A stretch of DNA of 64,000 nt from Sphingomonas sp. OK281 (GTDB taxonomy: Bacteria > Pseudomonadota > Alphaproteobacteria > Sphingomonadales > Sphingomonadaceae), in the NCBI RefSeq assembly GCF_900115295.1, contig NZ_FOVZ01000001.1:496001-560000 (forward strand), given 5' to 3'. Made by a program: the position numbers and the translations under genes. The stretch's first letter is position 1, and the number at the start of each line of letters is the position of its first letter. Shown one piece after another: positions 8,791 to 17,297 of the stretch. The notes beneath the pieces are model-generated. The model worked only from the letters and a program-made list of their open reading frames with translations. It did not search any database and was not told the origin of the DNA.

Positions 8791-8867
8791 GCGGTCGTAG
8801 TTCAATTGGTTAGAGCGTCGGCTTGTGATGCCGGATGTTGCGGGTTCAAGTCCCGTCGGTCGCCCCA
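8791..8867 (+). tRNA. tRNA-His (GTG)
   Basis: The cloverleaf can be drawn: acceptor GCGGTCG pairs with CGGTCGC (two G-U pairs), D-arm around GTTCAATTGGTTAGAGC, anticodon loop CTTGTGATG with GTG, T-arm GCGGG-TTCAAGT-CCCGT. The extra G at position -1 (base 8790) opposite C73, diagnostic of tRNA-His, is present. CCA is encoded at 8865-8867. Confidence 0.97.
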
Positions 8868-8961
8868 TTTTCCCATTATTTTTCCGAGCCTCCCCAACGT
8901 AAGCGCTTTGGGCTGGTAAAACCGGCCGGAAAATAATATTTCGCTCCCCGGTAATTTTATT

Positions 8962-8972
8962 CTCCTCAGGAG
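8962..8972 (+). promoter_or_regulatory. Self-complementary Shine-Dalgarno of the amino-acid dehydrogenase
   Basis: CTCCTCAGGAG is a perfect 11-bp palindrome around one base; its right half AGGAG is the ribosome-binding site 6 bp before the ATG at 8979. The one-base centre is too tight for a hairpin in RNA, but pairing between two transcripts, or with a nearby strand, could mask the site. Confidence 0.4.
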
Positions 8973-8978
8973 CCGGCG

Positions 8979-10028
8979 ATGACAGCGGTTTGGGACCTTC
9001 CCGATTTCGACGACCACGAGGGCGTTCATGCCTTCACCGATCCCGAATCGGGCCTGCATGCGGTGATCGCGGTGCACTCGACCAAGCTCGGGCCGGCAGC
9101 CGGCGGCGCACGCTTCTGGCATTATGCGGACAACGGCCGCGCGGTGACCGACGCGTTGCGCCTGTCGCGCGGCATGAGCTTCAAGAACGCGATGGCGGGC
9201 CTGGAGCTTGGCGGCGGCAAGGGCGTGGTCCTCGCGGCCAAGCCCGGCGACGTCATCACGACCGCCCAGCTCGAGGCGTTCGGTCGCGCGGTCGACTCGC
9301 TCGGCGGGCGCTACGTCACGGCCGAGGACGTCGGCATGTCCGAAGACCGCATGAAGGTGATCGCCAGCCAGACGCGCTACGTCTCCGGCCTGCCGGTCGC
9401 GAGCGGCGCTGCGGGTGGTGATCCCGGTCCGTACACCGCGCTCGGCATCTATCTCGGCGTGAAGGCGGCGGCGCAGCGCGGCCTCGGCGCGACCGACATG
9501 AAGGGTGTGCGCGTCGCGATCCAGGGCGTCGGTTCGGTCGGTGGCGGGCTCGCGCGGTTGCTGGCCAAGGACGGCGCGGTCCTGACGCTGGCGGACGTCG
9601 ACGAGGGCCGGGCGCAGAAGCTCGCCGGCGAACTCGGCGCGACCGCGGTAGCGGCCGAGGCGATCCTGACGACCGAGGCGGATATCTTCAGCCCGAACGC
9701 ACTCGGCGCGATCCTGACCGAGATGTCGATCGCGGCGCTGAAGGCGAAGGTCGTCGCCGGTGGCGCGAACAATCAGTTGAGCGTCCGTGAGGACGGTGCG
9801 CGTCTGCATGCTCGCGGTATCCTGTATGCGCCGGATTACGTGATCAACGCAGGCGGGATCATCAACGTCGGGCTGGAGTATCTGGGTCACGGCGACGAGG
9901 CCGAGGTGAAGGCGCGGATCGCGCGTATCCCGGAGCGGCTTATCGAAGTCTGGAACGAGAGCGATCGTTCGGGCGAGCCCGCGTCGGACGTGTCGGACTC
10001 GATCGCCAAGCGCCTGATCGGCCGGTAA
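8979..10028 (+). CDS. Leu/Val/Phe/Glu-family amino-acid dehydrogenase
   Basis: NAD-dependent oxidative deaminase of branched-chain amino acids, 349 aa, the length of leucine/valine dehydrogenases. The dimerisation/substrate domain contains the glycine-rich catalytic motif MSFKNAMAGLELGGGKG with Lys69 and Lys81, one residue offset from the known lysines of leucine dehydrogenase. A Rossmann domain follows (VAIQGVGSVGGGLARLL). PDYVINAGGIINV closes the active site. Leucine, valine and phenylalanine dehydrogenases cannot be separated by eye; leucine/valine is more likely. Strong Shine-Dalgarno AGGAG. Confidence 0.93.
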   Translation: MTAVWDLPDFDDHEGVHAFTDPESGLHAVIAVHSTKLGPAAGGARFWHYADNGRAVTDALRLSRGMSFKNAMAGLELGGGKGVVLAAKPGDVITTAQLEAFGRAVDSLGGRYVTAEDVGMSEDRMKVIASQTRYVSGLPVASGAAGGDPGPYTALGIYLGVKAAAQRGLGATDMKGVRVAIQGVGSVGGGLARLLAKDGAVLTLADVDEGRAQKLAGELGATAVAAEAILTTEADIFSPNALGAILTEMSIAALKAKVVAGGANNQLSVREDGARLHARGILYAPDYVINAGGIINVGLEYLGHGDEAEVKARIARIPERLIEVWNESDRSGEPASDVSDSIAKRLIGR

Positions 10029-10033
10029 AAACT

Positions 10034-10180
10034 CCTCTCCCTCTGGGGAGAGGAAGGGGCCCGCCCGGCGAAGCTGGGTGGGAAGGTGAGGGCACGGTGG
10101 TGATCGGGACGCGCAGCGTGCCCTCACCCTCCCACCGCAAGTGCGGCGGGCCCCTCCCTCTCCCCGGAGGGAGAGGGGCT
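10034..10180. repeat. Large palindromic repeat (family G)
   Basis: Outer arms CTCTCCCTCTGGGGAGAGG and the inverse CCTCCCTCTCCCCGGAGGG each fold as a hairpin. They flank inner inverted arms (GAAGGTGAGGGCACG against CGTGCCCTCACCCTCCCA). Only one copy is in the window. It fills the gap between the dehydrogenase and ccmC. Confidence 0.85.
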
Positions 10181-10204
10181 TTAAGTCCGCGATGACTTGC
10201 CATA

Positions 10205-10942
10205 GTGGTATCCCCAGTGGCCACCCTACACGCCTTCGCAAATCCCGCGCGCTTCCTGAAGATCGCCAAGCCGTTGACGCCTGCGCTCTTCTGGGCCGGC
10301 GTCGCGCTTATCGTGCTGGGCTGCTGGGCAGGCCTGACGCAGACCCCGCCCGATTATCTCCAGGGCGAGACCGTCCGCATCCTCTACATCCACGTCCCCG
10401 CCGCTTGGCTCGGCATGGGCGGGTGGAGCGGGATCGCGATCTCCAGCATCATGTTCCTCGTCTGGCGCCATCCGCTCGCCAGCGTCGCCGCGCGCGCGAT
10501 CGCGTTGCCCGGGGCGGTGTTCGCAGCGCTATGCCTCATGACCGGCTCGATCTGGGGACGGCCGACCTGGGGAACGTGGTGGCAATGGGATGGCCGGCTG
10601 ACCTCGATGCTGCTGCTGTTCTTCGTCTATCTCGGCTACATGGCGCTCGCGAAGGCGGATGCGGATCGTGGCGGCGACGGCCGCGTGCCGGCGCTCTACG
10701 GGATCGCCGGATCGGTGCTGCTGCCGATCATCCGCTATTCGGTGGTGTGGTGGAATACGCTGCACCAGGGGCCGAGCATCGGCCTCACGCAATCGACGAT
10801 CGACGGTTCGATCCTCTGGCCGCTGCCGATCATGCTGGCCGGGTTTACGTTCGTGTTCGCCGGGATCGTGTTGATGCGAATGCGGACGATGCTGGCCGTC
10901 TCGAAATCCGAAGCTCGGATGCGCCGGATGGCGAGAGGATGA
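10205..10942 (+). CDS. ccmC: Haem transporter subunit CcmC
   Basis: Integral membrane protein of cytochrome c maturation system I that loads haem onto CcmE. It is 245 aa with six membrane segments. The tryptophan-rich haem-handling motif WGTWWQWDGRLTS sits near residues 122-135, flanked by conserved histidines (YIHVPAAW; WNTLHQG). The start is uncertain: GTG at 10205 or 10217, neither with a good Shine-Dalgarno; the preceding repeat ends 25 bp upstream. First gene of a compact ccm operon; ccmA and ccmB are not in the window. Confidence 0.94.
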   Translation: MVSPVATLHAFANPARFLKIAKPLTPALFWAGVALIVLGCWAGLTQTPPDYLQGETVRILYIHVPAAWLGMGGWSGIAISSIMFLVWRHPLASVAARAIALPGAVFAALCLMTGSIWGRPTWGTWWQWDGRLTSMLLLFFVYLGYMALAKADADRGGDGRVPALYGIAGSVLLPIIRYSVVWWNTLHQGPSIGLTQSTIDGSILWPLPIMLAGFTFVFAGIVLMRMRTMLAVSKSEARMRRMARG

Positions 10943-11043
10943 ACCCCTGGCCGTTTGTGACTGCCGCGTATGTCGTGACGCTGGGCGGCGGCGCAATCAT
11001 CGCGTTGTTGAGCTACCTCGCGATGCGTAGGTCCGAGAAATGA
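10939..11043 (+). CDS. ccmD: Haem exporter small subunit CcmD
   Basis: A 34-residue single-span membrane protein (NPWPFVTAAYVVTLGGGAI...) with a basic C-terminal end. It lies exactly where CcmD is expected, overlapping ccmC by 4 bp and ccmE by 4 bp. CcmD stabilises the CcmC-CcmE complex. The GAGAGG just upstream can serve as its ribosome-binding site. Confidence 0.9.
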   Translation: MNPWPFVTAAYVVTLGGGAIIALLSYLAMRRSEK

Positions 11044-11486
11044 AAGCCAAGCATCAACGCCTGACGCTGGCGCTGCTGGCACTCGGCGCAGTGGTCGTCG
11101 CGGGGCTGCTGGCGCTGTCCGCTCTCAAGGACCAGGCCGCGTTCTTCTACGCGCCCTCCGACGTGCGCCGCGACGGCCTCCCGCTCGGACGCGCGGTAAG
11201 GCTCGGCGGGATGGTCGAGGGCGGTTCGGTCAAGCGCGCCGCGGATGGCATCACCGTGCACTTCGTCGTCACCGACGGCCAGGCAACCACACCGGTCGTC
11301 TTTGCCGGCATCGTCCCGGACCTGTTCCGCGAGAAATCGGGCGTCGTCGCCGAAGGTCAGTTCCAGTCCAACGGCAGCTTCGTCGCGTCGAACCTGCTCG
11401 CCAAGCACGACGAGAAATACATGCCGCCGGAGATGGCCGGCAAGATGCACGAAACCAAGACGCTCGAACCGGACGCCAAGCCGTGA
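11040..11486 (+). CDS. ccmE: Haem chaperone CcmE
   Basis: Periplasmic, membrane-anchored haem chaperone, 148 aa. An N-terminal anchor (about 8-28) precedes the OB-fold domain. The covalent haem-binding His123 and Tyr127 are visible in the motif LAKHDEKYMPPEM, the usual HxxxY. Overlaps ccmD and ccmF by 4 bp each, supporting coupled synthesis. Confidence 0.97.
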   Translation: MKAKHQRLTLALLALGAVVVAGLLALSALKDQAAFFYAPSDVRRDGLPLGRAVRLGGMVEGGSVKRAADGITVHFVVTDGQATTPVVFAGIVPDLFREKSGVVAEGQFQSNGSFVASNLLAKHDEKYMPPEMAGKMHETKTLEPDAKP

Positions 11487-13396
11487 TCGCCGAAGCAGGC
11501 CTTGCCGCGCTCTGGTTTGCTGGCGCGCTGGCGGCGTTGCAGCTGGTGATGGCCGCGATTGGTATCGCGCGCGGTCGTGAAGACGTTGCGGCGGCGGTCC
11601 GGCCGGTGGCGATCGTTCAGGGCCTGCTCGCACTGCTGGCTCTGGTGCTGCTGATCGAGCTATTCCTCGATTCCGACATGTCCGTGAAGCTGGTCGTCGA
11701 AAACAGTCATTCCGCCAAGCCGTGGCTCTACAAGTTTGCCGGTGCATGGGGGAATCACGAAGGCTCGATGCTGCTCTGGGTGACGATCCTCGGGCTGGCC
11801 GGCGGGGCAGTGGCGATCTTCGAGCGCTCGCTGCCCGAACGCACGCTGACCGCGACGCTCGGTGCGCAGGCGACGATCGCGCTCGGCTTCTACGCTTTCC
11901 TGCTGTTCTCCTCGAACCCTTTCGCGCGGCTCAATCCGGCTGCTGTCGATGGCCTCGGGCTCAACCCGCTGTTGCAGGACCCTGGCTTGGCGTTCCATCC
12001 GCCGACGCTCTACACCGGCTATGTCGGCCTCTCGGTCGCGTTCTCGTTCGCGGTCGGTGCGCTCGTCACGCGTGATGTGGGGCCGGCGTTCGCGAAGGCG
12101 ATGCGCCCCTGGGTGCTTATCGCGTGGATATTCCTGACGCTCGGCATCACTGCGGGGTCGTACTGGGCGTATTACGAGCTCGGCTGGGGCGGCTGGTGGT
12201 TCTGGGACCCGGTCGAGAACGCGTCGTTGATGCCGTGGCTCGCCGCCACCGCGCTGCTCCATTCGGTAACCGTGCTCGCAACCCGCGACGGCCTGCGAGC
12301 CTGGACGATCATGCTCGCGGTCGTCGCGTTCTCGATGTCGATGATCGGCACGTTCCTCGTACGGTCGGGCATCCTGACGAGCGTGCACGCGTTTGCGGTC
12401 GATCCGGAACGCGGGGCGTTCATCCTCGCGTTGCTCGCGATCTACATCGGCGGGGCGCTCGCGTTGTTCGCCGCGCGGATCGGCACCGTCCGCGCGGGCA
12501 CGACCTTCGATCCGGTCAGCCGTGAGGGCGGGCTGGTCGCGAACAACCTGCTGTTGTCGGTGATCCTCGGCATCGTCCTAATTGGCACGCTCTACCCGAT
12601 CGTCGCGGCAAGCTTCGGCGTGCAGCTTTCGGTTGGCCCGCCATTCTTCAACAAGGCGGCAGGGCCGATCGCATTGCTGCTGGTCGCGGTGATGGCGGTC
12701 GGGCCGCTGCTGCGCTGGCGGCGTGACGACGCGAAGGCGGTGCTGCGCCGCGTGATGCTGCCGATCGGCGCGACGCTGGTCGCGGCAACCGTACTCCTGT
12801 TCGTTTGGCCCGGTGTGCTGCCGTGGGCGGGGCTGTCGCTGGCTGCGGGGCTTGCCGTCGCGAGCGTTGCGCCTCTTTGGAAGCGCAACCTCAGGCGCAC
12901 GCCGTTGTTCACCTATGGCATGGTCATCGCGCATCTCGGCATCGCGGTCAGCCTCGCCGGGATGGCGTCGGACAGCGCGTTCACCAAGGAAACGCTGGTT
13001 GCGGTGCGCGCGGGCGAACCGGCGCGGGTCGGGCCGTACACCGTGACGCTCGACGGCATTTCGCCGGTGATCGGCGAGAACTGGTCGGCACTGGAAGCGC
13101 GGCTGACCGCGACGCGCGGTGGCAGCGAAAGCATCCTGCGCCCGCAACTCCGCTTCTTCGCCAATCCGCCGACGAGTACCAACGAGTCCGCGATCCTGAC
13201 TGTGCTAGACGGCCAGCTTTATACCGTACTCGGCCAACCGGACGGGCAGGGGCGTTGGCAACTCCGCCTCTGGTGGAAGCCGTTCGTGACGCTGATCTGG
13301 TTCGGCGGCGTGCTGATCGCGCTGGGCGGTATGCTTTCGCTGATCGGTCGGGTGCTGCGCGAGCGACGCGCTGCGATACGGGTTGAATGGGTATGA
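11483..13396 (+). CDS. ccmF: Cytochrome c haem lyase CcmF
   Basis: Large membrane haem lyase, 637 aa, with more than a dozen membrane segments. The haem-handling WWD motif WGGWWFWDPVEN starts at residue 235. It attaches haem from CcmE to apocytochrome c together with CcmH and CcmI. The GTG start overlaps the ccmE stop (GTGA). The last segment (LIWFGGVLIALGGMLSLI) is the typical C-terminal end. Confidence 0.97.
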   Translation: MIAEAGLAALWFAGALAALQLVMAAIGIARGREDVAAAVRPVAIVQGLLALLALVLLIELFLDSDMSVKLVVENSHSAKPWLYKFAGAWGNHEGSMLLWVTILGLAGGAVAIFERSLPERTLTATLGAQATIALGFYAFLLFSSNPFARLNPAAVDGLGLNPLLQDPGLAFHPPTLYTGYVGLSVAFSFAVGALVTRDVGPAFAKAMRPWVLIAWIFLTLGITAGSYWAYYELGWGGWWFWDPVENASLMPWLAATALLHSVTVLATRDGLRAWTIMLAVVAFSMSMIGTFLVRSGILTSVHAFAVDPERGAFILALLAIYIGGALALFAARIGTVRAGTTFDPVSREGGLVANNLLLSVILGIVLIGTLYPIVAASFGVQLSVGPPFFNKAAGPIALLLVAVMAVGPLLRWRRDDAKAVLRRVMLPIGATLVAATVLLFVWPGVLPWAGLSLAAGLAVASVAPLWKRNLRRTPLFTYGMVIAHLGIAVSLAGMASDSAFTKETLVAVRAGEPARVGPYTVTLDGISPVIGENWSALEARLTATRGGSESILRPQLRFFANPPTSTNESAILTVLDGQLYTVLGQPDGQGRWQLRLWWKPFVTLIWFGGVLIALGGMLSLIGRVLRERRAAIRVEWV

Positions 13397-13920
13397 AGCG
13401 GTTCGCTCTCTGGGCGCCGCTGGCGATTTTCGCGCTGCTGTTCGCGGTCGTGGCGAGCGGGCTGTTCCGGCCGGCGGAGAAGGTGGTGCGATCGGCGATG
13501 GTTGGCAAACCGCTCCCCGATTTCGCGCTGCCGGCGATGATCCCCGGCAAGCCGGGGTTGAGCAGCGCGTCGTTCCGGCAGGGCAGGCCGCGGTTGCTCA
13601 ACGTGTTCGCGAGCTGGTGCATCCCGTGCATCGCCGAGGCACCGCAATTGATGCGTCTGAAGGCGATGGGCGTGCCGATCGATGCGATCGCGATCCGCGA
13701 TACCGCGCCGGCGATTGCCGGGTTCCTGCGCCGCAACGGCGATCCGTACGAGCGGATCGGCAGCGATCGGGCCAGCCAGGTGCAGTTGGCGCTGGGGTCG
13801 TCGGGGGTGCCGGAGACGTTCGTGATCGATGGTCGCGGGATCGTAGTGAAGCAGATTATCGGCGATATCCGACCGGAGAATGTGGATGAGATCGTGCAAG
13901 CCGTGAAGGACGCGCGGTGA
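13393..13920 (+). CDS. ccmG: Thiol:disulfide oxidoreductase CcmG/DsbE
   Basis: Membrane-anchored thioredoxin-like protein that reduces apocytochrome c haem-binding cysteines. The active site is WCIPC (W75-C79 from the ATG at 13393). One N-terminal membrane segment; the conserved cis-proline loop SSGVPETFVID is present. The ATG at 13393 overlaps the ccmF stop (ATGA) and is preferred; an ATG at 13387 in the same frame would add two residues. Confidence 0.95.
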   Translation: MKRFALWAPLAIFALLFAVVASGLFRPAEKVVRSAMVGKPLPDFALPAMIPGKPGLSSASFRQGRPRLLNVFASWCIPCIAEAPQLMRLKAMGVPIDAIAIRDTAPAIAGFLRRNGDPYERIGSDRASQVQLALGSSGVPETFVIDGRGIVVKQIIGDIRPENVDEIVQAVKDAR

Positions 13921-14438
13921 GGGGGGCAAACCGAGTTCCCCTCCCGCCTGCGGGAGGGGTTAGGGGGGGGGCTACTGCCCGCTTACTCAGCGTACGCGCG
14001 CGTCATGCCCTCCCCCGACCCCTCCCGCGAGCGGGAGGGGAGGTTCTTGCCGCGCTGTTGTTCTGCATTTCGCCGGCCTTCGCCCAGCCGGTCACTCCGC
14101 CAGCGCATTACGCCAACGTGCAACTTACCGACCCCGCGCAGGAAGCTTCCGCACGCGCGCTGATGGAGACGCTGCGCTGCCTCGTTTGCCAGGGCCAGTC
14201 GATCGCCGATAGCGATGCCGACATGGCCGCGGACATGCGTGCTCTGGTGCGTGAGCGGATCGAGCGGGGAGAGAAGCCTGCCTCGATCCGCGACTGGCTG
14301 ATCGCGCGCTACGGCGACTACGTGACCTATGATCCGCCGCTATCGGGGCTGACGTGGCCGTTGTGGCTGGCGCCGATCCTGCTGCTTGGCGTCGGCGGCT
14401 GGATCGCGCGGTCGAGCTTTCGGCGGAGGACACGCTGA
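13917..14438 (+). CDS. ccmH: Cytochrome c maturation protein CcmH, with repeat-encoded N-terminus
   Basis: Thioredox-active subunit of the haem ligation complex. The signature LRCLVCQGQSIADSDADMA carries the redox cysteines C88 and C91, followed by a C-terminal membrane segment (WPLWLAPILLLGVGGWI). Odd: residues about 7-42 are encoded by a family A palindromic repeat. The signal-peptide core (VLAALLFCISPAFA) starts directly after it, so the basic n-region of the export signal is repeat-derived. The GTG start at 13917 overlaps the ccmG stop (GTGA). After the repeat only TTG/CTG codons could act as alternative starts. Confidence 0.93.
   Translation: MRGANRVPLPPAGGVRGGATARLLSVRARHALPRPLPRAGGEVLAALLFCISPAFAQPVTPPAHYANVQLTDPAQEASARALMETLRCLVCQGQSIADSDADMAADMRALVRERIERGEKPASIRDWLIARYGDYVTYDPPLSGLTWPLWLAPILLLGVGGWIARSSFRRRTR
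13937..14042. repeat. Palindromic repeat family A, inside ccmH
   Basis: Left arm CCCCTCCCGC-CT-GCGGGAGGGG with its GGGGG extension, right arm the inverse, and the same core landmarks as the gspE copy (a TTACTCA block, then GTCAT before the right arm). The left arm is read in the same frame as in gspE (PLPPAGGVRGG against PLPLAGGVGGG). The right arm is read in a different frame because the core differs in length. Confidence 0.9.
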
Positions 14439-15076
14439 TGGGATACGTCTGGCTCGCCGCGATCGGGGTGGGAGCGTTTGCACTGCTCGCGGTGCTGAAG
14501 GTGAACCGTGTCCTGTGGACGATGGTCGCTGCGGCGCTGATGCTAGGTGCGGCGGGGTATGCGTGGCAGGGGCAGCCAGGGCTTGCCGGGCATGAAGTGT
14601 CTACCGGGCTTGCAGCAACGCCGGACGACAGCGCGATGCTCGAACTGCGCGACCAGATGCTCGAGCGGTATACGGGGGCGGCGGCGTATCTGGTTGCGGC
14701 TGACGCTATGACGCGGATCGGCGACCGGCGCGCGGCGGTGCAGGTATTGCTCGGAGGGCTCAGGATCGCCCCGAAAAGCGTGGTCATGTGGACCGGGCTC
14801 GCCAACGCGCTGGCGGCGCACGACGCCAATCAGGTTTCGCCGCCTGCGTTGTTCGCGTTTCAGCAGGCGATGCGACTAGCGCCGAAGCATCCGGCTCCGC
14901 CGTTTTTTCTGGGTTTGGCGTATGTGCGGGCGGGGGAGTTCGCGACGGCTCGGCCGTATTGGGCGAAGGCGCTGGCGTTGACGCCGGCCAATATTTCGTA
15001 CCGAGGCGAGATCGCTACTCGGCTCGCGTTGCTGGACCGGTTTCTAGCTATGCAGGATGGACCTCATCAGCCTTAG
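14438..15076 (+). CDS. CcmI/CycH-like TPR protein of cytochrome c maturation
   Basis: Apocytochrome chaperone of the haem ligation complex by position and architecture, 212 aa. Two membrane segments lie in the first 50 residues. The periplasmic part has TPR-like helices (AADAMTRIGDRRAAVQVLLGGLRIAPKS; AFQQAMRLAPKHPAPPFFLGLAYVRAGEFATARPYWAKAL). The ATG at 14438 overlaps the ccmH stop and has CGGAGGA upstream. Shorter than classical CcmI, so this is a reduced version. Confidence 0.85.
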   Translation: MGYVWLAAIGVGAFALLAVLKVNRVLWTMVAAALMLGAAGYAWQGQPGLAGHEVSTGLAATPDDSAMLELRDQMLERYTGAAAYLVAADAMTRIGDRRAAVQVLLGGLRIAPKSVVMWTGLANALAAHDANQVSPPALFAFQQAMRLAPKHPAPPFFLGLAYVRAGEFATARPYWAKALALTPANISYRGEIATRLALLDRFLAMQDGPHQP

Positions 15077-15080
15077 AACA

Positions 15081-15173
15081 GTCATCCCCGCGGAGGCGGG
15101 GATCCAGATTGGCAAACGGCGGTGAATTCCCAACGGCGGTAGCTTTTATGGATCCCCGCCTACGCGGGGATGA
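15081..15173. repeat. Palindromic repeat family E
   Basis: GTCATCCCCGC-GGA-GGCGGGGATCCA at the left and the inverse GGATCCCCGCC-TAC-GCGGGGATGAC at the right. It lies between the convergent ccm operon and the DUF3072-like gene and may also act as a bidirectional terminator. Confidence 0.85.
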
Positions 15174-15214
15174 CGGTGCGAACAGGGTAAGAGACGGTGT
15201 ATGTTCGGCGTCGC

Positions 15215-15433
15215 TTACTGCCCGCGACCGGTCTTCGACTGCAGTTCGTCGATCTTCTTCGATGCATCCGCCTTGGTCAGCGTCTCGTCGAATTCCTCAT
15301 GCGCTTCCTCGGACAGCGTCTTGAGGTAGCTCGCCTGTGCACCAGTCATCTTTTCGTCGCCGGTGGTCCAGTCGTCCGGGTCCTTCTCGGTGTTCGAGAA
15401 TGGTTCGGACTTGGGGTTCGGGGTGTCGGACAT
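15215..15433 (-). CDS. Small acidic protein, DUF3072-like
   Basis: A 72-residue, acidic, soluble protein with DPDDWTTGDEKMTGAQASYL followed by a helical KTLSEEAHEEFDETLTKADAS stretch. This pattern resembles the DUF3072 family of unknown function. The start MSDTP is chosen because AAAGGAA lies 7 bp upstream; an upstream ATG (15460) would add nine residues. It lies downstream of ald on the same strand, 51 bp away, and could be cotranscribed with it. Confidence 0.75.
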   Translation of the reverse strand: MSDTPNPKSEPFSNTEKDPDDWTTGDEKMTGAQASYLKTLSEEAHEEFDETLTKADASKKIDELQSKTGRGQ

Positions 15434-15484
15434 TGGAAATTCCTTTCCCCTGTCCAACACCCATGTTCCGTATCCGTTCCCGCG

Positions 15485-16591
15485 TCAGCCGGCCCAAGCT
15501 TCGTAAGGTAAACCTAGATCATCGGCGACCGCCTTGTAGGCGATCTTGCCCTTGTAGACGTTCAGCCCGTTGGCGAGATGCGGGTCGGCCTTCATCGCCG
15601 CCTCGGCTCCCAGATTGGCGAGCTTCAGCGCGAACGGCAGGGTCGCATTGTTCAGCGCGAACGCCGACGTGCGCGCGACGGCGCCGGGCATGTTGGCGAC
15701 GCAGTAATGGATCACGCCATCGACCTCGAACACTGGGTCCTCATGCGTCGTGGCATGCGACGTCTCGAAGCACCCGCCCTGGTCGATCGCGATGTCGACC
15801 AGCACCGAGCCGCGCTTCATCGTCTTCAGCATCTCGCGCGTGACGAGCTTCGGCGCAGCGGCCCCCGGCACCAGCACCGCGCCGATCACCAGATGCGCAT
15901 TCTTCACCGCTGCCGCGATCGCCGCCTTCGACGCATACGCCGTCTTGATCTGGCTCGAGAAGAACATGTCGAGTTCGGCCAAGCGATCGTTCGAGATGTC
16001 GTAGATCGTCACGTCCGCGCGCATGCCGACCGCCATCTGCGCCGCGTTGACGCCAGACACGCCACCGCCGAGGATCGCGACCTTCGCCGGCGCGACACCG
16101 GGCACGCCGCCGAGCAGGACGCCACGTCCGCCCTGCTCCTTCTCGAGATAATGCGCGCCGACCTGCACCGACATGCGGCCCGCGACCTCGGACATCGGCT
16201 TCAGCAACGGCAGCCCGCGGCGGTTGTCGGTGACGGTCTCGTACGCGATGCAGGTCGCGCCGGACTTCATCAGCCCCTCTGCCTGCGGCTTGTCGGCGGC
16301 GAGATGGAGGTAGGTGAACAGCAGGTGGCGCGGTTCGAGCATCGCGATCTCGCTCGGCTGCGGCTCCTTGACCTTCACGATCATGTCGGCGCCGGCGAAG
16401 ACCGCGGCGGCAGTCGGCAGGATCGTCGCACCCGCGTCGATATAGTCCTGGTCCTCGAAATCGATGCCCGATCCGGCCTGCGTCTCGACGACGACCTCGT
16501 GACCGGCGGCGACCAGTTCGGCGACCGACGGCGGGGTCAGGCCGACGCGGTATTCGTGGTTCTTGATTTCCTTGGGGACACCGACGCGCAT
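15485..16591 (-). CDS. ald: Alanine dehydrogenase
   Basis: NAD-dependent L-alanine/pyruvate interconversion, 368 aa. The chosen ATG (16591) places the substrate-binding Lys at position 75 (KVKEP) and the catalytic His at 96 (TYLHLAAD), the known numbering of the family. A GTG three codons upstream is the alternative. The Rossmann motif is AILGGGVSGVNAAQMA; the signature DIAIDQGGCFETSHATTHEDP is intact. Divergent from an Lrp-type regulator, which probably controls it. Confidence 0.97.
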   Translation of the reverse strand: MRVGVPKEIKNHEYRVGLTPPSVAELVAAGHEVVVETQAGSGIDFEDQDYIDAGATILPTAAAVFAGADMIVKVKEPQPSEIAMLEPRHLLFTYLHLAADKPQAEGLMKSGATCIAYETVTDNRRGLPLLKPMSEVAGRMSVQVGAHYLEKEQGGRGVLLGGVPGVAPAKVAILGGGVSGVNAAQMAVGMRADVTIYDISNDRLAELDMFFSSQIKTAYASKAAIAAAVKNAHLVIGAVLVPGAAAPKLVTREMLKTMKRGSVLVDIAIDQGGCFETSHATTHEDPVFEVDGVIHYCVANMPGAVARTSAFALNNATLPFALKLANLGAEAAMKADPHLANGLNVYKGKIAYKAVADDLGLPYEAWAG

Positions 16592-16673
16592 TGATTCCAC
16601 TCCATTATCGTTTGCGCCATACTAGCGCGCCTTGGACGGGAAGGGTTCGCAAACTGGTCTCGGTGCGATATCG

Positions 16674-16686
16674 CATCTGCAAGATG
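16674..16686. promoter_or_regulatory. Candidate Lrp-type operator between ald and its regulator
   Basis: CATCT-GCA-AGATG is a perfect 13-bp dyad in the 133-bp divergent spacer, followed by a second GCATC half-site 6 bp on. Lrp/AsnC proteins bind dyads of about this size upstream of ald in other bacteria. Inference from symmetry and position only. Confidence 0.45.
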
Positions 16687-16724
16687 ATTGCATCTATCGT
16701 CACCAAAACGGGATAATCTTGAGC

Positions 16725-17159
16725 ATGACGATCGAACGCAGGATTCTGGACCTGCTCGCCGCCAATTCCGACGTGACCAGCGCGGAGCTCGGCGACGCGG
16801 TCGGTCTGTCGGCGAGCGCGGCGCATCGCCGGGTCGCGCAGTTGCGGGAGAGCGGCGCGATCACGGGGTATCGTGCGGTGCTGTCGCAGGCGGCGCGGGG
16901 TGATCCCAGCATCGTCCTCGTCAACGTCACGCTGCGGGATCAGCGCAAGGAGACGATGGCCGCGTTCGAGGCCGAGATCGTCGAGTGCCCGCAGGTCGTA
17001 CAATGCTTCCTGATGAGCGGGGAGGCGGATTACATGCTCCACGTCGAGATCCGTCACGGCGAGACGTTCGAGCGCATCCACCGGGAGACGCTGTCGCAAT
17101 TGCCGGGGGTGACTCGGCTGGCCTCGCACTTCGTCATTCGTGAGGTCGTACGGCGCTGA
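16725..17159 (+). CDS. Lrp/AsnC-family regulator, probable AldR
   Basis: 144-residue transcription factor. The N-terminal winged HTH (RILDLLAANSDVTSAELGDAVGLSASAAHRRV) is joined to the RAM/AsnC ligand-binding domain (IVLVNVTLRDQ... QCFLMSGEADYMLHVEI). The start is the ATG at 16725; longer readings add non-family sequence. The head-to-head arrangement with ald is the classical one for AldR, an alanine-responsive activator. Confidence 0.92.
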   Translation: MTIERRILDLLAANSDVTSAELGDAVGLSASAAHRRVAQLRESGAITGYRAVLSQAARGDPSIVLVNVTLRDQRKETMAAFEAEIVECPQVVQCFLMSGEADYMLHVEIRHGETFERIHRETLSQLPGVTRLASHFVIREVVRR

Positions 17160-17175
17160 ACGCCGGCGACTCTTC

Positions 17176-17284
17176 TCCCCTCCCTGGAAGGGAGGGGCGG
17201 GGGTGGGTCGGCTTCCGTATTACCGAACGCTGGCGACACAAGCGGACCGACCCACCCCCAACCCCTCCCTTCCAGGGAGGGGAG
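17176..17284. repeat. Palindromic repeat family B
   Basis: Same arms as 2163-2270: CTCCCCTCCCTGG-AAGGGAGGGG at the left, and the inverse ending CTTCCAGGGAGGGGAG at the right. It follows the lrp gene directly. Confidence 0.9.
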
Positions 17285-17297
17285 AGGATCGTCGGCA

